A program made the translations under genes and the position numbers. Shown here one piece after another: positions 32,867 through 33,204 of a DNA stretch of 33,204 nucleotides. The DNA lies in assembly GCA_020348885.1 (NCBI GenBank), contig CP070755.1, forward strand, positions 101,481 to 134,684, read 5' to 3'. The notes under the pieces were generated by a model. That model did not search any database. It was given only the letters and a program-made list of their open reading frames with translations, and was not told where the DNA came from. The stretch is from Candidatus Coatesiibacteriota bacterium. GTDB lineage: Bacteria > RBG-13-66-14 > B26-G2 > WVWN01 > G020348885. Every line of letters starts with the position of its first letter. Position 1 is the stretch's first letter.

Positions 32867-33204
32867 ATGGCCAAAGAACTATGGGTCGTTTGCGAGGTTA
32901 AAGACGGGCGGGTTAAACGGACGGCGTTCGAAATAATCGGGAAGCTGGACGAACTTCGTGGCGGCGATTACGAAGTCTCGGCAGTAGTTCTCGGCTCGGA
33001 CGGCGAAGCCACGGCCGAACTGAACGGTTATCCGGTCAATACGGTCTATTCTGTCGAAGCGCCGGCCCTCGAGAACTACACGACCCTCGGTTATACGAAA
33101 GCGCTAACCGACCTGATAAACGAGAAGAAACCGTACGCCGTACGTTTCGGCGCGTCTATTCAGGGACGGGACCTGAGCGCCCGGACGGCGGCGCGGCTGG
33201 GCGT
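32867..33204 (+). CDS. etfA: Electron transfer flavoprotein alpha subunit, 3' end outside window
   Basis: Only the first 112 residues are present. They form the N-terminal EtfA domain (MAKELWVVCEVKDGRVKRTAFEII, AVVLGSDG, INEKKPYAVRFGASIQGRDLSARTAARLG), which contacts EtfB. The FAD-binding C-terminal domain lies beyond the window. GGGAG precedes the ATG, 9 nt after the etfB stop. Confidence 0.93.
   Translation, partial: MAKELWVVCEVKDGRVKRTAFEIIGKLDELRGGDYEVSAVVLGSDGEATAELNGYPVNTVYSVEAPALENYTTLGYTKALTDLINEKKPYAVRFGASIQGRDLSARTAARLG

Overview
The window is about 33 kb of moderately GC-rich bacterial chromosome carrying 29 protein genes on both strands. It is core, vertically inherited bacterial DNA with a few accessory genes. 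No tRNA, rRNA, CRISPR array or insertion sequence was seen. The lineage cannot be fixed from sequence alone. The mix suggests an uncultured diderm-like or candidate-phylum bacterium: a complete-looking division and wall (dcw) cluster, a penicillin-binding protein with PASTA-like ends, PD40-DUF3160 proteins and zinc-ribbon SPFH proteins. Stop codons are ordinary: 13 TAA, 12 TAG and 3 TGA among the 28 genes whose ends are visible.

Layout. (1) 1-5.2 kb: the 3' part of a PD40-DUF3160 protein gene (+), an AT-rich lipoprotein beta-propeller gene (-), then an SPFH/zinc-ribbon protein and its coiled-coil partner (-), driven by a near-consensus promoter. (2) 5.3-13.2 kb (+): thrS, a large zinc ribbon/degenerate cyclase/AAA/TPR protein lodged between thrS and infC, then infC-rpmI-rplT-pdxA ending in a strong terminator. 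infC starts with ATA and has its own promoter. (3) 13.2-14.9 kb (+): a two-gene operon of a soluble histidine kinase and a protein made of four homing-endonuclease-associated (HNR-type) repeats. (4) 15.0-30.6 kb (-): the dcw cluster, transcribed mraZ-rsmH-ftsL-ftsI-murF-mraY-murD-ftsW-murG-murC-murB-ftsQ-ftsA-ftsZ, tightly packed and often overlapping, with murE missing from its usual place. Its promoter carries three TGTGGG repeats at exact 10-bp spacing, the expected MraZ operator. (5) 30.9-33.2 kb (+): acyl-CoA dehydrogenase, etfB and the start of etfA, an electron-transfer operon divergent from mraZ. The dehydrogenase reading frame carries an in-frame TAG at codon 8.

How it works together. 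The dcw genes build lipid II (MurB, C, D, F, MraY, MurG), polymerise it at the septum (FtsW, FtsI, FtsL, FtsQ) and position the division ring (FtsZ, FtsA), under likely MraZ autorepression. The thrS-to-pdxA block serves translation and vitamin B6 synthesis. The acyl-CoA dehydrogenase would pass electrons to the EtfAB flavoprotein. The most unusual items are the TAG-interrupted dehydrogenase, the kinase/HNR operon, the ATA start of infC, the pseudo-cyclase ATPase inside the thrS-infC neighbourhood, and a duplicated zinc-ribbon gene end flanking the lipoprotein gene.
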